From: Micromonospora rubida
GTDB lineage: Bacteria; Actinomycetota; Actinomycetes; Mycobacteriales; Micromonosporaceae
Assembly: GCF_009908295.1 (NCBI RefSeq)
Contig: NZ_JAAALO010000001.1
Coordinates: 496,001-560,000 of the forward strand
Reading direction: 5' to 3'
DNA length: 64,000 nt
Shown here one piece after another: positions 17,560 to 27,284 of this stretch. The translations under genes were made by a program, and so were the position numbers. Under the pieces are notes generated by a model. It worked only from the letters and a program-made list of their open reading frames with translations. It searched no databases and had not been told where the DNA came from. Each line of letters begins with the position of its first letter. The first letter of the stretch is position 1.

Positions 17560-18807
17560 GTGACCACGCAAACCCCACCGGCCACCGCCGCCGGGCCGGA
17601 CTTCGACCCGACCGACCCGCGGCAGTTCACCGGGGACCGGCACCTGGCCCTGTGGCGGCAGGCGCGGGCCCGGCACCCCGTCGCCTGGCAGCCCACCGCC
17701 GACGGCGGCTTCTGGTCGGTCACCGGCTACCGGGCCGGGGACGAGGTGGTCCGCCGCCCGGCGGTGTTCACCTCCACGCGCGGGATGCGGCTGGGCAGCG
17801 CCCCCGAGGCCGTCCGGGCCGCCACCGACCGGATGCTGGTGGTCTCCGACGGGGCCGCGCACCGCCGGCTGCGCACCGCCCTGGCGTCGTGGTTCACCAG
17901 CCGGGCCCTGGCCGGGCTGCACGACGACCTGCACCGGCGGCTGACCGGGCACCTGGCCGGCCTGATCGGGCGCGGCACGGCGTTCGACGCGGTCGGCGAG
18001 CTGACCACGCTGATCCCGGCGTGGGTGCTGCTGCGGATGATGGGCGTGCCGGCCGAGGACTGGGACCGCCTCACCGGGCTGACGATCCAGGCCTTCGACG
18101 ACTCCGACACCAGCCCCGGGGCCCTCGCCGACCGGGTCGAGGCGCACACCGAGATCTTTCTGTACTTCGGCGAACTGCTGGACAGCCGCCGGACGGAGCC
18201 GGGCGACGACATGGTCAGCGTGCTCGCCGGGGCCGTGGTCGACGGCAGGCCGCTGACCGACGAGGAGATCATCCTCAACTGCGACGGCCTGCTCAACGGC
18301 GGCCTGGAGACCACCCCCCACGCGGCCTCCGGCGCGCTGCTGCTCTTCGCCGAGCAGCCCGAGCTGTGGGACCGGCTGCGCCGGGAGCCGGAACTGACCG
18401 ACCGGGCGGTGGAGGAGATCCTGCGGCACACCTCGCCGCCGATGCACGCGATGCGGACCGCCACCACGGCGACCACGCTCGGCGGAGCGCGGATCGCCGC
18501 GGGCGACCGGGTGGTGGTCTGGTTCCCCTCCTGCAACCGGGACGAGGAGGTGTTCGCCGAGCCGGACCGGTTCGTGCCCGACCGGTCGCCGAACCCGCAC
18601 CTCGGCTTCGGCGCCGGCCCGCACTACTGCCTCGGCGCCGCCCTCGCCCGGATGGAGCTGCGCTGCCTGCTCGACGTGCTGCGGGACCGGGCCGAGGGCT
18701 TCGCGGTCGCCGGCGCGGTGACCCGCCAGCCGTCGAACTTCCTCAACGGGCTCAGCCGGCTGGATCTGGCGGTCACGCCGGCCGGCCGCCCCGGTGGGCC
18801 TCGATGA
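17560..18807 (+). CDS. Cytochrome P450
   Basis: 415 residues from the GTG at 17560 (GGGAG just upstream). Landmarks of soluble bacterial P450s: VVSDGAAHRRLRTALASWF (C helix), the I-helix segment LLNGGLETTPHAA, where the usual AGxxT appears as GGxET-T, the EEILRHTSP ExxR motif, and heme loop FGAGPHYCLGAALA with Cys357. The I-helix sequence resembles that of P450s acting on carrier-bound or aromatic substrates in peptide pathways, but that is weak evidence. Likely hydroxylates the aromatic residue or acyl part of the product. Its last 35 bases overlap the 3' end of the convergent methyltransferase gene. Confidence 0.92.
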   Translation: MTTQTPPATAAGPDFDPTDPRQFTGDRHLALWRQARARHPVAWQPTADGGFWSVTGYRAGDEVVRRPAVFTSTRGMRLGSAPEAVRAATDRMLVVSDGAAHRRLRTALASWFTSRALAGLHDDLHRRLTGHLAGLIGRGTAFDAVGELTTLIPAWVLLRMMGVPAEDWDRLTGLTIQAFDDSDTSPGALADRVEAHTEIFLYFGELLDSRRTEPGDDMVSVLAGAVVDGRPLTDEEIILNCDGLLNGGLETTPHAASGALLLFAEQPELWDRLRREPELTDRAVEEILRHTSPPMHAMRTATTATTLGGARIAAGDRVVVWFPSCNRDEEVFAEPDRFVPDRSPNPHLGFGAGPHYCLGAALARMELRCLLDVLRDRAEGFAVAGAVTRQPSNFLNGLSRLDLAVTPAGRPGGPR

Positions 18808-19798
18808 CGTGCATGCCGGGCGGCCCCGCGACCGTGCCGTCCAGCGCCCAGCCGGCCTGCTCCAACAACGCCCGGTACTGCCCGAGGGTGCGCTCGCGCG
18901 CCCCGTCGTACAGGACCATCATCACCACGTCGGACCAGGCCTGGGTCGGGGCGAGCGGGCCCTTCTCCGGCAGCAGGTCCTCGAAGAGCCGCAGCCGGGC
19001 TCCGGGGGCCGCCGCCTCGGCCAACCGGGACAGGATCCGGGCCACCGCCGCGTCGTCCCAGTCGTGCAGCACCCGGGAGAGCAGGTACACCTCGGCGGCC
19101 GGGGCCCGGTCGAACAGGTCGTGCGGGAGCACGTCGCACCGGCCGGCGAGCCCGTGCCGGTCGAGCCGCTCCCGGGCCCGGGGCAACACCTGCGGCTGGT
19201 CCAGCAGCAGCCCGCGCACGCCGGGGGCCGCCTCGAGGACCGCCGTCAGCAGCACCCCGCTGCCGCCGCCGACGTCGGCCACCGTGCCGCCGGCGGGCCA
19301 GTCCAGCAAAGGCACGCAGGGCAGCGAGAGTAACCGGGCCTGCTCGGCCATCGCCTCGCTGAAGACCGCCTGGCGGTCCGGCCGCGCGGCCAGGTACGCC
19401 CAGAACCCCTCCCCCAGCGCCGCCGGGGCGGCCGGCCCGCCGGTGCGCAGCGTGTCCACGAGCCGGTGCGCCACGTCCGAGACGCCGAGCGTGGCGAACG
19501 TCGCCCGCAGCGACATCGGGTGGTCCCGGCAGAGCAGTTCGCCCCGGTCGGTGAGCCACGCCTCGTCGGCGCCCGGGTCGTACCCGACGATCTCGTGGCA
19601 CTCCAGCAGGCGCAGCAGCCGGCGGAATGCGTCGGCGTCCAGGCCCAGCTCGGCGGCCACGCCGGTGACGTCCCGGGGGCCGTCGGCCAGCCGGTCGGGA
19701 ACCTCCAGCCGGGCCATCGCGCAGATGGCGTGGAAGGCCAGGCCCTGCTGGTACACGTCGAACAGCGCCGCGATTTCCGCTATCGGTTCCCGGTACAC
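18773..19798 (-). CDS. O-methyltransferase, family 2
   Basis: About 341 residues from the GTG at 19798; a TTG 33 bases upstream is also possible. The N-terminal winged-helix dimerisation domain includes LEVPDRLADGP and LGLDADAFRRLLRLL. It is followed by the SAM site DVGGGSGVLL and the catalytic-histidine region LSRVLHDWDD, both diagnostic of hydroxyindole/polyketide O-methyltransferases. It methylates phenolic or other hydroxyls, so it is a good partner for the aromatic hydroxylase and P450 beside it. The 3' end overlaps the P450 by 35 bp, and the 5' end is divergent from the second synthetase. Confidence 0.9.
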   Translation of the reverse strand: MYREPIAEIAALFDVYQQGLAFHAICAMARLEVPDRLADGPRDVTGVAAELGLDADAFRRLLRLLECHEIVGYDPGADEAWLTDRGELLCRDHPMSLRATFATLGVSDVAHRLVDTLRTGGPAAPAALGEGFWAYLAARPDRQAVFSEAMAEQARLLSLPCVPLLDWPAGGTVADVGGGSGVLLTAVLEAAPGVRGLLLDQPQVLPRARERLDRHGLAGRCDVLPHDLFDRAPAAEVYLLSRVLHDWDDAAVARILSRLAEAAAPGARLRLFEDLLPEKGPLAPTQAWSDVVMMVLYDGARERTLGQYRALLEQAGWALDGTVAGPPGMHVIEAHRGGRPA

Positions 19799-19987
19799 CA
19801 GAATTCGCCCCCATAATCCCTCGGAGGCCGCCCGTTGCAAGCGGCTCCGGTCAATGTCGATACGCGTTCGCGGATCGTACCGCGCGGGCGCTGGAGACAC
19901 GACCGCCGTTTTCCGGCGCCGTTGCGAATTACGCACGACGCCGTCGGCGGGTACCCGCATGATCCGTCGATCCATGAAAGGATGCCG

Positions 19988-22900
19988 ATGATGACGTCCC
20001 CCACCACGACATCGGGCACTGCGGCCGACGAGGCCACCCCGGCGCCGCTGCCGCTGTCGTTCGCGCAGGAGCAGCTGTGGCTGGTGGACCAGCTCACCCC
20101 GGGCGAGTCCACGTACAACAGCCCCCTGTTCTACCGGTTGCGGGGCCCGCTCGACGTCGTCGCGCTGCGCCGGGCGGTCACCGGGCTCGTCGCCCGCCAC
20201 GACGCGCTGCGGACCACCTTCGGCGCCCGCGACGGCGTGCCGTACCAGACGATCGCCCCGCCCGCCGACGTGCCGATCGACGTCGAGCCACTCTCCGGAG
20301 ACCACGCCGCCCGGGAGGCGGCCCTGGCCGAGGCGCTGCACGACGAGGTGGGCACCCCGTTCGACCTGCGACGCGGGCCGCTGTACCGGTTCCGGCTGCT
20401 GCGGGTGGCCGACGAGGACCATCTGCTCTGCCTGACACTGCACCACATCGTCACCGACGGCTGGTCGACCGGGCTGCTCCAGCGGGACCTGGGCGCGCTC
20501 TACCGGGCCGCCGTCGAGGGGCGCCCGGCGAACCTCGCCCCGCCCCGCGGCAGGTACGCCGCGCACGTCCGGTCCCAGCGGGCGCGGGCGACGCCGGAGG
20601 CGCTGGAGGAGGGTCTGGCGTACTGGGCCGGGGCGCTGCGCGACCTGCCGACGCTCGACCTGCCCGGCGACCGGCCCCGACCGGTGGTGGCCAGCCAGCG
20701 CGGCCGGGCCGTCACCCGGGAGGTGCCGGCCGGCCTGGTCGGCCGGCTGCACCGGCTCTGCCGGGAGCGGGGGGTGTCGCCGTTCATGGCGTTGACCGCC
20801 TCCCTGGCCACGGTGCTGGCCACCCACGCCGGGCAGGAGGACCTGCCGCTGGGGGTGCCGCTGCTCGGCCGCGACGAGCCGGAGCTGGAGGACGTGGTCG
20901 GGCTCTTCGTCAACATGGTCGTGCTCCGCCTCGACCTCACCGGCGACCCGACCTTCACCGAGCTGCTCGACCGGGTCGCCGAGGCGAACCTGTCCCTGTA
21001 CGACCACGCCGACGTCCCGTTCGAGAAGGTGGTCGAGCGGGTCCGGCCGGTGCGCGACGAGGCGCGCAACCCGCTGTTCGGAGTCTGCGTCCAGCTGCTC
21101 GGCGAGGGCACCACGGGCGGCGGGCTGGAGCTGCCGGGCGTCGCCGTCGAGCTGGTCTCCCCGCCCTCGACGCGCGCGCCTTTCGACCTCTCGGTGGACT
21201 TCACCGCCGCCGGTGACCGGCTGACGGTGCACGTCCAGTACGCCACGGACCTGTTCGACGACTGGCGGATCGAGGCGCTGCTCGACCACCTGTCGCGGGT
21301 GCTGGACGCCGCCTGCGCCGACCCCGACCGGCCGCTGTCGGCGTTGCCGCTGCTCTCCGGCGAGCAGGAGCGGGCGCTGCTCGACCTCGGCGACGGCGGT
21401 CCCGCTCCCGCCCACGACGAGCCGCTGGACGCCCTGATCGCGGCGGTCGCTGCGGACACGCCGGACGCGGTGGCCGCCGTCTGCCGGGGACGCGAGCTGA
21501 CGTACGGCGAGCTGCTGCGCCGGGCCGACGGCATCGCCGCCGAACTGGTCCGCCGGGGGGTGGGGCCGGACCGGGTGGTCGCCGTGGTCGCCGACCGGGA
21601 CCTGGACGTGCTGCCCGCCATGCTCGGCGTGCTGCGGGCCGGGGCGGCCTTCGCGATGCTGGACCCGCAGCACCCGGCCGCCCGGCTGGAACACCTGATC
21701 CGGGACACCGCCGCCCCGGTGGTGCTCACCCGGTCCACCCTGCTCGACCGGCTGCCCGCCGCCGTGGGCTGGGAGCCGGTGCTGACGGACCTGACCCCGC
21801 AGGCCCCGCCGGCCGCCCCGCGCAGCACCGCCGACGCGCTGGCCGCGGTGGTCTACACCTCGGGCTCGACGGGCCAGCCGAAGGGGGTGGCGCTGGAGCA
21901 CGCCGCGCTCGCCTGCTTCGTCGCGCACTACCGGCGGCGGCTCGACCTCGGGCCGGCGGACCGGCTGCTCCAGTTCGCCGCGCTGACCTTCGACGTCGCG
22001 CTCGGCGAGATCCTCACCGCGCTGACCGCCGGCGCCACGCTGCTGCTGGTCTCCCCGGAGGAGGGCTCGTCCCCGGACGAGGTGGCGGCGCTGGTCCGCG
22101 ACCGGCGGGCGACGTACCTGGGGCTCACCCCGACCATGCTGGCCAGCCTCGAACCGGGGTCGTACCCGGACCTGCGAGCGGTGATGAGCGTCGGCGAGGT
22201 GCTACCGGCGGAGCTGGTCAACGCCTGGAACCTGCCGGGCCGCCGGCTGGTCAACCTGTACGGCCCGACGGAGGCCGCCGTCGGCTGCACCGACCACGAG
22301 TGCGCGCACGACCGGTGGCGCTCCGCGCCCCCGATCGGCCGGCCCCACCCCGGGCGGCGGTTGTACGTCATCGACCGGTACGGCCGGCTGGCCCCGCACG
22401 GCGCCAACGGCGAGCTGCTCATCGGGGGCGCCGGGCTGGCCCGGGGCTACCTCGGTCAGCCGGAGCTGACCCGGGAACGGTTCGTGCCCGACCCGTTCCG
22501 CCCGGACGGCCGGGTCTACCGCAGCGGTGACCTGGTGCGGTGGGACGCCGACGGCCGGCTGGAGTTCCTCCGCCGCCTCGACGACCAGGTGAAGCTGCGG
22601 GGGCTGCGGATCGAGCCCGGTGAGGTCGAGGCGGCGCTGGCGGCCCTGCCCGGGATCCGCCGGGCGGCGGTGGCGGTCCGCCCCGACGCCCGTGGTGAGC
22701 CGTGCCTCGTCGGCTACCTCGCCGTGGACGGGACGCCGCCCGCGCCGGCCGAGCTGCGCGCCCGGCTCGGCACGCAACTGCCCGCCCACCTGGTGCCGGC
22801 CGTCTGGGTGATGCTCGACGAGCTGCCGCTGACCACGTCGCAGAAGATCGACCGGACGGCCCTGCCCGACCCGGGGCCCGCCGACCCGGGCTTCGCCCGC

Positions 22901-23158
22901 GGCACGACCGCCCCGGCGACCGCCACCGAGCGGGCGCTGGCCACGATGTTCGAGGAGGTCCTCGGCGTCGCCGGGATCGGCGCCGACGCCGACCTGTTCA
23001 CCCTCGGCGGCAACTCGTTGCAGGCCATGCGGCTGATCAGCCGGATCAACCGGGCCTTCGGCGTCAAGCTCCAGCTCCGGCAGATCTACGGGGCCGCCAC
23101 GGTGGCCGACGTCGCCGCCCTGGTCGACCCGCCGGGGCACGGGCGGGCGGGGCGATGA
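19988..23158 (+). CDS. Nonribosomal peptide synthetase, C-A-T
   Basis: 1056 residues from the ATG at 19988, with AAAGG six bases upstream. Condensation domain with HHIVTDG at residue ~152; adenylation domain with YTSGSTGQPKG (~623), LYGPTEAAV, YRSGDLVRW and the catalytic lysine in TSQKIDR; carrier with GGNSLQ (serine ~1010). My hand-aligned pocket is D-V-G-G-M-V-L-V-G-K, which matches no substrate I recognise; the aspartate at the first position is typical of alpha-amino acids. There is no release domain; the next gene, overlapping by 4 bp, is a thioesterase. Together with the synthetase at 5339 this gives a two-module assembly line; the order of the modules is not fixed by the sequence. Confidence 0.93.
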   Translation: MMTSPTTTSGTAADEATPAPLPLSFAQEQLWLVDQLTPGESTYNSPLFYRLRGPLDVVALRRAVTGLVARHDALRTTFGARDGVPYQTIAPPADVPIDVEPLSGDHAAREAALAEALHDEVGTPFDLRRGPLYRFRLLRVADEDHLLCLTLHHIVTDGWSTGLLQRDLGALYRAAVEGRPANLAPPRGRYAAHVRSQRARATPEALEEGLAYWAGALRDLPTLDLPGDRPRPVVASQRGRAVTREVPAGLVGRLHRLCRERGVSPFMALTASLATVLATHAGQEDLPLGVPLLGRDEPELEDVVGLFVNMVVLRLDLTGDPTFTELLDRVAEANLSLYDHADVPFEKVVERVRPVRDEARNPLFGVCVQLLGEGTTGGGLELPGVAVELVSPPSTRAPFDLSVDFTAAGDRLTVHVQYATDLFDDWRIEALLDHLSRVLDAACADPDRPLSALPLLSGEQERALLDLGDGGPAPAHDEPLDALIAAVAADTPDAVAAVCRGRELTYGELLRRADGIAAELVRRGVGPDRVVAVVADRDLDVLPAMLGVLRAGAAFAMLDPQHPAARLEHLIRDTAAPVVLTRSTLLDRLPAAVGWEPVLTDLTPQAPPAAPRSTADALAAVVYTSGSTGQPKGVALEHAALACFVAHYRRRLDLGPADRLLQFAALTFDVALGEILTALTAGATLLLVSPEEGSSPDEVAALVRDRRATYLGLTPTMLASLEPGSYPDLRAVMSVGEVLPAELVNAWNLPGRRLVNLYGPTEAAVGCTDHECAHDRWRSAPPIGRPHPGRRLYVIDRYGRLAPHGANGELLIGGAGLARGYLGQPELTRERFVPDPFRPDGRVYRSGDLVRWDADGRLEFLRRLDDQVKLRGLRIEPGEVEAALAALPGIRRAAVAVRPDARGEPCLVGYLAVDGTPPAPAELRARLGTQLPAHLVPAVWVMLDELPLTTSQKIDRTALPDPGPADPGFARGTTAPATATERALATMFEEVLGVAGIGADADLFTLGGNSLQAMRLISRINRAFGVKLQLRQIYGAATVADVAALVDPPGHGRAGR

Positions 23159-24003
23159 GCGCCGACGCCGCGGCAGTGATCGCCATGACCGATGCCACCG
23201 GGGGCCCGCCGCTGTGCTGCGTACCGGCCGTCTCCGGCTCGCCGTACCCGTACCTGCCGCTGGCGCGGCTGCTCGACGACCAGCCGATCGTCGCGCTGGA
23301 GGCCCCCGGGTTCGAGGACGACCGGCCCCCCGCCGGGTCGCTGGCGGAGCTGTCGGCCGGGTACGTCGAGGCGCTGCGCCAGGCCCGACCCGGGCCGGCC
23401 TACGCGCTGCTGGGCTGGTCGATGGGGGGCGTCGTGGCCCTCGACATGGCGCACCGGCTGCGCCGGGCGGGGGCGCGGGTGCCGGCGCTGATCCTGGTCG
23501 ACAGCGCGCTGCCCGCGGCGATGCGCCACCCGGTGGGGCTGCGACGGGTGGCGAGGTTCGTGGTGGACCTGCTCGCCGCCGGAGGCGTCGACACCGCTGC
23601 CGTGGCCGCGGTGCTGGCGACCCTGCCCGCCGACACCCGGCCGGGGGCGGCGTTCGAGGCGCTGGGCCGGGCCGGGGTGCTCCCCGAGGACCTCGACGGA
23701 TCGTTCCTGGACAGCCGGTACCGGCTGTTCGAGGCGCACCTGTCCGCGCTGATCGCCCACCGGCCGGTCGAGGGGTACCCCGGCCCCGTCACCGTGGTCC
23801 GCGCCGCCGACACGCCGGCCGAGCTGATGCGCTGGGAGCGGATCGCGGGAAACGTCACGCAGGTCGTCGTCCCGGGCGACCACTACTCGATCTGGCGAGG
23901 AGGTGGCCTGGCCGCGCTGAGCACCGTGGTGCGCCGGATCCTGCACGGCATCCGGCGTCCCGATGCGGCGTCCGACCCGGACGAACCGCACCACGACCAA
24001 TGA
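23155..24003 (+). CDS. Free-standing thioesterase
   Basis: 282 residues, ATG overlapping the synthetase stop (ATGA). Alpha/beta-hydrolase of the synthetase thioesterase type: opening segment PLCCVPAVSGSPYPYLPLARLL, nucleophile Ser89 in LLGWSMGGVVAL, aspartate in LILVDSALP and histidine in VVPGDHYSIW. All three catalytic residues are present. Segment MRHPVGLRRV onwards is the lid. By size and sequence it looks more like an excised type I releasing domain than a short type II editing enzyme. Because the domain fused to the first synthetase lacks serine and histidine, this protein is the best candidate for product release in trans. Confidence 0.9.
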   Translation: MSADAAAVIAMTDATGGPPLCCVPAVSGSPYPYLPLARLLDDQPIVALEAPGFEDDRPPAGSLAELSAGYVEALRQARPGPAYALLGWSMGGVVALDMAHRLRRAGARVPALILVDSALPAAMRHPVGLRRVARFVVDLLAAGGVDTAAVAAVLATLPADTRPGAAFEALGRAGVLPEDLDGSFLDSRYRLFEAHLSALIAHRPVEGYPGPVTVVRAADTPAELMRWERIAGNVTQVVVPGDHYSIWRGGGLAALSTVVRRILHGIRRPDAASDPDEPHHDQ

Positions 24004-24055
24004 CCGATACCCCCCGCTCAGGGCGCCCGGGCGCCCCGGAAGGAACGGCTGACGA

Positions 24056-25330
24056 ATGTCCTCCAGCACCTGGCGGCGCGTGATCGTGCTGCTGGCCCTC
24101 GCGCTGTCCGCGTTCACCTTCAACACCACCGAGAACCTGCCGATCGGCCTGCTCTCGCTGATCTCCGACGACCTCGACGTGTCGCTGTCCTCGGTCGGCT
24201 ACCTCGTCACCTGGTACGGCCTCACCGTGGCCGTGATCTCGCTGCCGTTCGCGCACGTGAGCCGCGGCTGGCCCCGGCGGTACGTCCTCAGCGGCGTGCT
24301 GGCCGTCATGGTGGTGGCGACCCTGGTGTCGGTGCTGGCCGACTCGTACTGGGTCCTGCTCACCGCCCGGGTGGCCACGGCGCTGGCCCAGGCGCTGTTC
24401 TGGGCGGTGCTGGCCCCGGTGGCGGTGGGCCTGTTCTCCCCCGCCGTGCGGGGTCGGGTGATCGCGGTGATGTCGGTGGGCGGCTCGCTGGCCACCGTGC
24501 TCGGCGTGCCGGCCGGCACGTGGCTGGGCCAGCAGGGCGGTTGGCGTGCGCCGTTCCTGGCGCTGACCGCCCTGGGGGTGCTCGCGCTGGTGGTGATCGC
24601 GGTGCTGCTGCCGACGACCCGACCGGAGGACAGCCACGGCGCGTACGCCTCCGCCCCGCACACCGGCCGCTTCGTCATCGTGCTGGCCACCACCGCCGTC
24701 TCGGTGACCGGCATCTTCGCCGGGTTCACCTACGTGGAGCGGTTCCTCACCACCGTGACCGGCTTCGCCCCGCAGACGGTGAGCGTGATGTTGTTCGTCT
24801 TCGGCCTGGCCGGCATCGTCGGGGTGAGCGGGGTCGGCCCGCTTCTCGACCGGTTCCCGCACGGTTCGCTCGTGCTGACGGTGGGGTTGCAGGCGGTCGC
24901 GCTGACCGGGCTGTACCTGTTCGCCGACGTCAAGGCCGCCGTGATCGGCCTGCTCGCCCTGCTCGGCGCCTCCGCGGCTCCGGTGTTCATGGCCACCCAG
25001 GCGCGCATCCTCCAGGTCGCCCCGGGGCGGACCGAGCTGGGCTTCGCGGCGAACTCGGCGGCGTTCAACGTGGGCATCGCGGGCGGCGCGCTGATCGGCG
25101 GTGTCGCGCTGTCCACGGTGGACACCAGGGGCACGTTCCTGGTCGGCGCGGTGCTGACCTTCGTGTCGCTGGCCATCGTGCTCGCCGAGCGACTACTCCC
25201 GGGCGAGACCACCCCGGCACAGGCCGCTCCGGCACAGGCCGCTCCGGCACAGGCCGCTCCGGCACAGGCCGCTCCGGCACAGTTGAATCCGGCGCCGCCG
25301 ACGCCTGAACGGGCCGCCGAGGCCTCCTGA
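24056..25330 (+). CDS. MFS drug/metabolite exporter
   Basis: 424 residues with about twelve hydrophobic segments. The DHA1-type features are the opening [17 protein letters not shown], the loop-2 region [10 protein letters not shown] and the motif C-like stretch [18 protein letters not shown], which is typical of proton antiporters such as AraJ/chloramphenicol exporters. ATG start with AAGGAA upstream; 52 bases after the thioesterase and probably cotranscribed. Likely exports the peptide product and may confer self-resistance. The hydrophilic C-terminus is an Ala-Pro-Gln pentapeptide repeat from a 15-bp tandem repeat. Followed by a strong terminator. Confidence 0.88.
   Translation: MSSSTWRRVIVLLALALSAFTFNTTENLPIGLLSLISDDLDVSLSSVGYLVTWYGLTVAVISLPFAHVSRGWPRRYVLSGVLAVMVVATLVSVLADSYWVLLTARVATALAQALFWAVLAPVAVGLFSPAVRGRVIAVMSVGGSLATVLGVPAGTWLGQQGGWRAPFLALTALGVLALVVIAVLLPTTRPEDSHGAYASAPHTGRFVIVLATTAVSVTGIFAGFTYVERFLTTVTGFAPQTVSVMLFVFGLAGIVGVSGVGPLLDRFPHGSLVLTVGLQAVALTGLYLFADVKAAVIGLLALLGASAAPVFMATQARILQVAPGRTELGFAANSAAFNVGIAGGALIGGVALSTVDTRGTFLVGAVLTFVSLAIVLAERLLPGETTPAQAAPAQAAPAQAAPAQAAPAQLNPAPPTPERAAEAS
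25214..25282 (+). repeat. In-frame 15-bp tandem repeat, 4.6 copies
   Basis: Four identical 15-bp units plus a 9-bp partial unit at the 3' end of the MFS exporter gene, encoding repeated PAQAA. Perfect identity between units implies recent expansion or ongoing slippage. Confidence 0.95.
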
Positions 25331-25428
25331 GTCGTCCCGGGGCCACCCGGCCCACGCCGCGTCGGCCGCCGGCCCCACCCCGGGCGGGCCGCCGGGGGTG
25401 GGGCCGGGCCATCCCTGCGGAAACGACG

Positions 25429-25463
25429 GCCGGCCGTCGCGGCGGGCAGCCGCGACGGCCGGC
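25429..25463. terminator. Bidirectional terminator hairpin
   Basis: Perfect 15-bp inverted repeat with a 5-base GGGCA loop, between the convergent MFS exporter (ends 25330) and aminopeptidase (ends 25536). No T run follows, as is usual for actinomycete terminators. Confidence 0.85.
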
Positions 25464-25535
25464 GGAGGTCGACGTGAGCCGGTGGAAGGGAACCCCGCCG
25501 TGGCGCAGGCGCTGGCGGGGCCCCTTCCGCTCCGG

Positions 25536-27284
25536 TCAGCTGGCGGTGAGGGTGACGTCGTCGACGACGAAGCTGGTCTGCAGCGAGACGTCCTCGACGC
25601 CGGTGAACTTCAGGGTGACCGTCTGCCCGGCGTACGCGGCGGCGTTGAAGGTGCGCTGCACGTAGCCGGTGGCCTTGTTGAGGTTCGAGTACGTCGCCAG
25701 CGTGGTGCTGCCGACCTGGACGGTGAGCTTGTCGTACGCCGTGGAGGTGGTGGTCTCGGTGGTGTCGATGTGCAGCCAGAACGACAGCGTGTACGTGGTG
25801 CAGCCGGCCGGGACGGTCAGCGACTGGGACAGCGTCTCGGTGTTGGTGCTGCCGCTCCCGTTGAGCCACGCCTTGTAGGAGCCGGTGCGGGCGGCCTGGC
25901 TGGTGGAGTTGGTGATCACGCCGGAGGACGCGGTCCAGACGGTGGCCCCGCTCTCGAAGCTGGAGTTGCCGACCACCTGGCCGCCGGCGCAGCCACCGGT
26001 GCCGGTCACGGTGATGCTGTAGGTGGCGGTGCGGGTCGCCGACCCGGTGCCGGTGACCGTGATGGTGTACGTGCCGGTGGCCGCCGTCGAGGAGGCCGCG
26101 ACGGTCATCGTGGACGAGCCGCCGGAGGTGACCGACGACGGGCTGAACGACACGGTCACCCCGCTGGGCGCGCCGGAGGCGGACAGGGCGACGGTCTGGG
26201 CGCTGCCGGAGGTGGTGGCGGTGGAGACCGTGGCGGTGGTGGAGGCACCCTGGGCGACGCTGCCGGAGGTCGGGCTGACCGCGACGGAGAAGTCGTTGGT
26301 CGGGGTGCCGCTGCCCACCGCCTGGTCCCAGATCGCGTACGCGATGCCGTCGGCGCTGCGGTTGAGCCCGGTGGCGTTGACGTTGCTGGTGGTGTCGCAG
26401 GACGCGTGGTAGCAGGGGTCGTACGCGGCGTTGGCCGTGCCGCCCCACTTGGTGGCCTGCGCGCTGGTCTTGCGGGCGCTGGCCCCCATCGCGTACCCGG
26501 AGGTGGGGATACCGCCCTGCTGGAACGAGTAGTCGTCGGAGCGGCCCTGGCCCTCGACGTTCTCCTCCGGCGCCAGGCCGAGGGAGTCCCAGTACGCCTT
26601 CAGCGGCGCGGCGGTGGTGGAGGTGACCCGGTTGATGAAGTAGCCGCCGTTGGTCGAGGCGACCATGTCGAAGTTGTAGTACCCCTTGATGTAGCCCTTC
26701 TGGGCGGTGGTCAGCGAGTTGACGTAGAACTTCGAGCCCTGCAGGCCCTGCTCCTCGCCGTTCCACCAGGCGAACCGGACCCGCTTGGTCATGGTCGGGT
26801 TCTGCTGGGCCAGCACCAGGGCGTTCTCCAGCAGCACCGAGGAGCCGGAGCCGTTGTCGTTCATGCCGGGGCCGGCGGAGACGCCGTCCAGGTGGGAGCC
26901 GAACATGACCACCTGGTCGGCCGGGGCGGTGCCGGGCCACTCGGCGATGACGTTGTTGCCCTGGTAGGTGCAGCTCGTGCAGGTCTGCTCGGTGACCGTG
27001 TAGCCGGCGGCCTGGAGCTTGCTCTTGACGTAGCTGACCGAGGCGGTGTAGCCGGCCGAGCCGGCCCGGCGGTGGCCGCTGTTGCTGGTGGCGATGCTCT
27101 GGAGCTGGGTCAGGTGGGCCTGGACGTTGGTCACGGAGATGTCCGGGGCGGCCAGCGCGGCGAACGCCGGGGCGGGGGCGGCAGGGGCGACGGGGGCGGC
27201 GGCGGCCGGCAGCGTCGCCGTCGACGCCGTCAGCGCGACGGCGGCGGCGAGCGCGATGCCCGCGGTCAACGTTGTGCGTCTCAT
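25536..27284 (-). CDS. Secreted M28 zinc aminopeptidase
   Basis: 582 residues from the ATG at 27284 (GAGGAG upstream). Signal peptide at the N-terminus: MRRTTLTAG, a hydrophobic alanine-rich core and an AAAAP cleavage region. The catalytic domain (~residues 50-330) keeps the M28 di-zinc ligands and acid: [25 protein letters not shown] and CYHASCD. It is close in type to Streptomyces griseus aminopeptidase. Then come a serine/threonine-rich bacterial Ig-like domain (~335-425) and a C-terminal beta-sandwich ([15 protein letters not shown]... to [11 protein letters not shown]), probably substrate- or wall-binding. It releases N-terminal amino acids from peptides outside the cell. Monocistronic, between two spacers. 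Confidence 0.92.
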   Translation of the reverse strand: MRRTTLTAGIALAAAVALTASTATLPAAAAPVAPAAPAPAFAALAAPDISVTNVQAHLTQLQSIATSNSGHRRAGSAGYTASVSYVKSKLQAAGYTVTEQTCTSCTYQGNNVIAEWPGTAPADQVVMFGSHLDGVSAGPGMNDNGSGSSVLLENALVLAQQNPTMTKRVRFAWWNGEEQGLQGSKFYVNSLTTAQKGYIKGYYNFDMVASTNGGYFINRVTSTTAAPLKAYWDSLGLAPEENVEGQGRSDDYSFQQGGIPTSGYAMGASARKTSAQATKWGGTANAAYDPCYHASCDTTSNVNATGLNRSADGIAYAIWDQAVGSGTPTNDFSVAVSPTSGSVAQGASTTATVSTATTSGSAQTVALSASGAPSGVTVSFSPSSVTSGGSSTMTVAASSTAATGTYTITVTGTGSATRTATYSITVTGTGGCAGGQVVGNSSFESGATVWTASSGVITNSTSQAARTGSYKAWLNGSGSTNTETLSQSLTVPAGCTTYTLSFWLHIDTTETTTSTAYDKLTVQVGSTTLATYSNLNKATGYVQRTFNAAAYAGQTVTLKFTGVEDVSLQTSFVVDDVTLTAS

